The notes below the pieces were generated by a model. That model saw only the letters and a list, made by a program, of their open reading frames with translations. It had not been told where the DNA came from and ran no database searches. 62,156 nucleotides of DNA from the NCBI GenBank assembly GCA_031271755.1, contig JAISVB010000018.1:1-62156 (forward strand). The letters run 5' to 3'. Source of the DNA: Culturomica sp. (GTDB lineage Bacteria; Bacteroidota; Bacteroidia; Bacteroidales; Marinifilaceae). The stretch's first letter is position 1; every line of letters begins with the position of its first letter. Of the stretch, positions 60,752 to 62,156 are shown in pieces. A program made the position numbers and the translations under genes.

Positions 60752-62156
60752 ATGATAGAAAAACATTTTCAAGGAGTTGTCCGGAAAAAATTCGGATTTG
60801 AATTTTCGGTTTCGCAACAGGAAGCCTTGGAGGCTTTTTGCCGCTTTTTTTTCGACGGACGGGAAGATGCACTCTTTATTCTGAAAGGGTTTGCCGGTAC
60901 GGGAAAGACTACGTTGGTGGCGGCCCTTGTCAATACTTTGCTGGCTTTTCGGCACAAAGTGGTGCTGTTGGCGCCGACCGGCCGGGCCGCCAAGGTCTTG
61001 TCCGGCTACTCCGGGCAACCGGCCTTTACCATTCACAAAAAGATTTACCGGCAGAAGGCGGCGGCAGACGGAGAAGGGGTTTTCAACATTGCCTTCAACG
61101 GCGGAGCGGACACGCTCTTTTTTGTCGATGAAGCCTCCATGATCTCCAATGCGTTGGGGGAGGGAAATTTCGGCACCGGCTATCTGCTGGACGATTTACT
61201 GGAATTTATATACAACGGGAAAAACAACCGGCTGGTGTTGCTGGGGGACGTGGCGCAGTTGCCGCCGGTGGGCTTGGAGATCAGTCCGGCCCTGGATCCG
61301 GCATACCTGCAATCCCGTTACCACTTGGAGGTGAGCGCCGGCACGCTGACAGAGGTCATGCGGCAGGCGCACGAGTCGGGGATCCTGTACAATGCTACCC
61401 GCATCCGTTCCCTGTTGGGAAGCGGCCGGGGTACGCCGGATCTGCGGATCGGCGCTTTCCCGGACATCTTCCGGATTTCCGGCGGAGAGTTTCCGGAGGC
61501 GATCGAAGAGTGCTACGGGCGGTACGGGGAGGACGAAACCACCGTCATTTGCCGTTCCAACAAGCGGGCTAACCGGTACAACGAGGGGATCCGGCGCACC
61601 ATCCTGTACCGGGAAGAGGAGTTCAGCGGAGGAGACAAAGTGATGATCGTCAAGAACAATTACTTTTGGGGAAAAGAGTACGACCGGATCGATTTTATAG
61701 CCAACGGGGAGGTGGCGACCGTGTTGAAGGTGGAAAAGAGGAAAGAGTTGTACGGAATGCATTTCGCCCGGGCGCGCCTGCTGATCGGCGGGTACGGGGA
61801 GGAGCTGACCGCCTGGGTGTTGCTGGATACGCTGACTTCCGACCACCCGGCGCTGACAGCTGCGCAGAACCGGGAGTTTTACCTGCGGGTCGAGGAGGAT
61901 TACGTCGATATCCCGTCCCGCAAAAAGCGGTTCGAGAAGATCCGGGAGAACGAATTTTTCAATGCGCTGCAATTGAAATTCGCTTATGCGGTCACCTGCC
62001 ACAAAGCCCAGGGAGGGCAGTGGGACGCCGTATTTATCGACCAGGGGTGGCTGGGCGAGGAGCCTCCCGGAGACGACTGTTGGCGCTGGCTCTACACAGC
62101 AGTCACCCGCGCCCGGAAACGGCTCTATTTGGTCAACTTCAAGGAGGAGTTTTTCG
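60752..62156 (+). CDS. RecD-like AAA DNA helicase (3' end cut by window)
   Basis: The frame is open from ATG 60752 to the end of the window (468 codons so far) and is almost complete. Walker A is LKGFAGTGKTT near residue 46, Walker B FFVDEASM near 123, motif LLGDVAQLPPVG near 164, and the later helicase motifs AVTCHKAQGGQWDAVFID near 414 and TAVTRARKRLYLV near 449. This is the RecD/TraA-type superfamily 1 helicase seen in Bacteroidota as a single-subunit exodeoxyribonuclease V alpha homologue. No recB or recC is in the window. It is divergent from the DUF3822 unit. Confidence 0.93.
   Translation, partial: MIEKHFQGVVRKKFGFEFSVSQQEALEAFCRFFFDGREDALFILKGFAGTGKTTLVAALVNTLLAFRHKVVLLAPTGRAAKVLSGYSGQPAFTIHKKIYRQKAAADGEGVFNIAFNGGADTLFFVDEASMISNALGEGNFGTGYLLDDLLEFIYNGKNNRLVLLGDVAQLPPVGLEISPALDPAYLQSRYHLEVSAGTLTEVMRQAHESGILYNATRIRSLLGSGRGTPDLRIGAFPDIFRISGGEFPEAIEECYGRYGEDETTVICRSNKRANRYNEGIRRTILYREEEFSGGDKVMIVKNNYFWGKEYDRIDFIANGEVATVLKVEKRKELYGMHFARARLLIGGYGEELTAWVLLDTLTSDHPALTAAQNREFYLRVEEDYVDIPSRKKRFEKIRENEFFNALQLKFAYAVTCHKAQGGQWDAVFIDQGWLGEEPPGDDCWRWLYTAVTRARKRLYLVNFKEEFF

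Overview
The window comes from a Bacteroidota genome, most likely a member of the order Bacteroidales. The evidence is two SusC/SusD pairs, fasciclin-domain lipoproteins, a PorV/PorQ-type protein beside a protease with a type IX secretion (T9SS) C-terminal domain, and promoters of the Bacteroidota type (TAnnTTTG at -7, TTTG at -33). The genus cannot be told from the sequence alone. Intermediate GC housekeeping blocks alternate with visibly AT-richer accessory patches (about 0.2-1.3 kb, 13.4-16.5 kb and 51-52.3 kb).

Layout. (1) 1-1.4 kb: gene debris. Two coupled, frameshifted genes resemble a polymorphic-toxin tip and its partner. They are followed by the fused ends of an insertion sequence and a scrap of an IS481-type transposase. 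(2) 1.4-7.7 kb: core metabolism. An ornithine carbamoyltransferase, a convergent STAS-domain gene, gcvT, then a compact serC-serA-DUF1015 serine operon closed by a strong terminator. (3) 7.8-13.4 kb: a large alpha-2-macroglobulin-like protein. (4) 13.4-14.1 kb: a second copy (roughly 87% identical) of the leader repeat seen at position 41, followed by another decayed AT-rich gene. (5) 14.1-25.4 kb: two beta-propeller lipoproteins, then an adaptor, RND permease, TolC-type outer membrane factor and second RND permease. (6) 25.4-50.8 kb: one strong promoter and thirteen genes with gaps of at most 43 bases, ending in a strong terminator. This operon encodes discoidin, fasciclin, SusC, SusD, fasciclin, a short SusC, SusD, a sialidase-like protein with altered catalytic positions, a Calx-beta protein, a subtilisin-like protease, a PorV/PorQ-like protein and two more Calx-beta proteins. 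(7) 51-54.6 kb: an AAA/DUF4143 ATPase behind a perfect 19-bp inverted repeat, then penicillin-binding protein 1C. (8) 54.7-62.2 kb: tRNA-Thr(CGU), gcvP, a small beta-barrel protein, rsmD, a DUF3822 gene, an anchored protein of unknown role and a RecD-like helicase cut by the window end.

How the genes work together. GcvT, GcvP, SerC and SerA belong to connected glycine, serine and one-carbon metabolism but lie in separate transcription units. Alpha-2-macroglobulin and PBP1C are adjacent in many bacteria. Here they are separated by about 38.9 kb made up almost entirely of accessory genes, so an island may have split the pair. The 25-kb operon is the most distinctive element: nearly all its products are predicted surface lipoproteins or outer membrane proteins. 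It looks like a system for binding, cutting and importing a proteinaceous or glycoprotein substrate rather than a classical polysaccharide locus, since no intact glycoside hydrolase is visible. All functional statements come from reading the translated sequence by eye; no database search was run.
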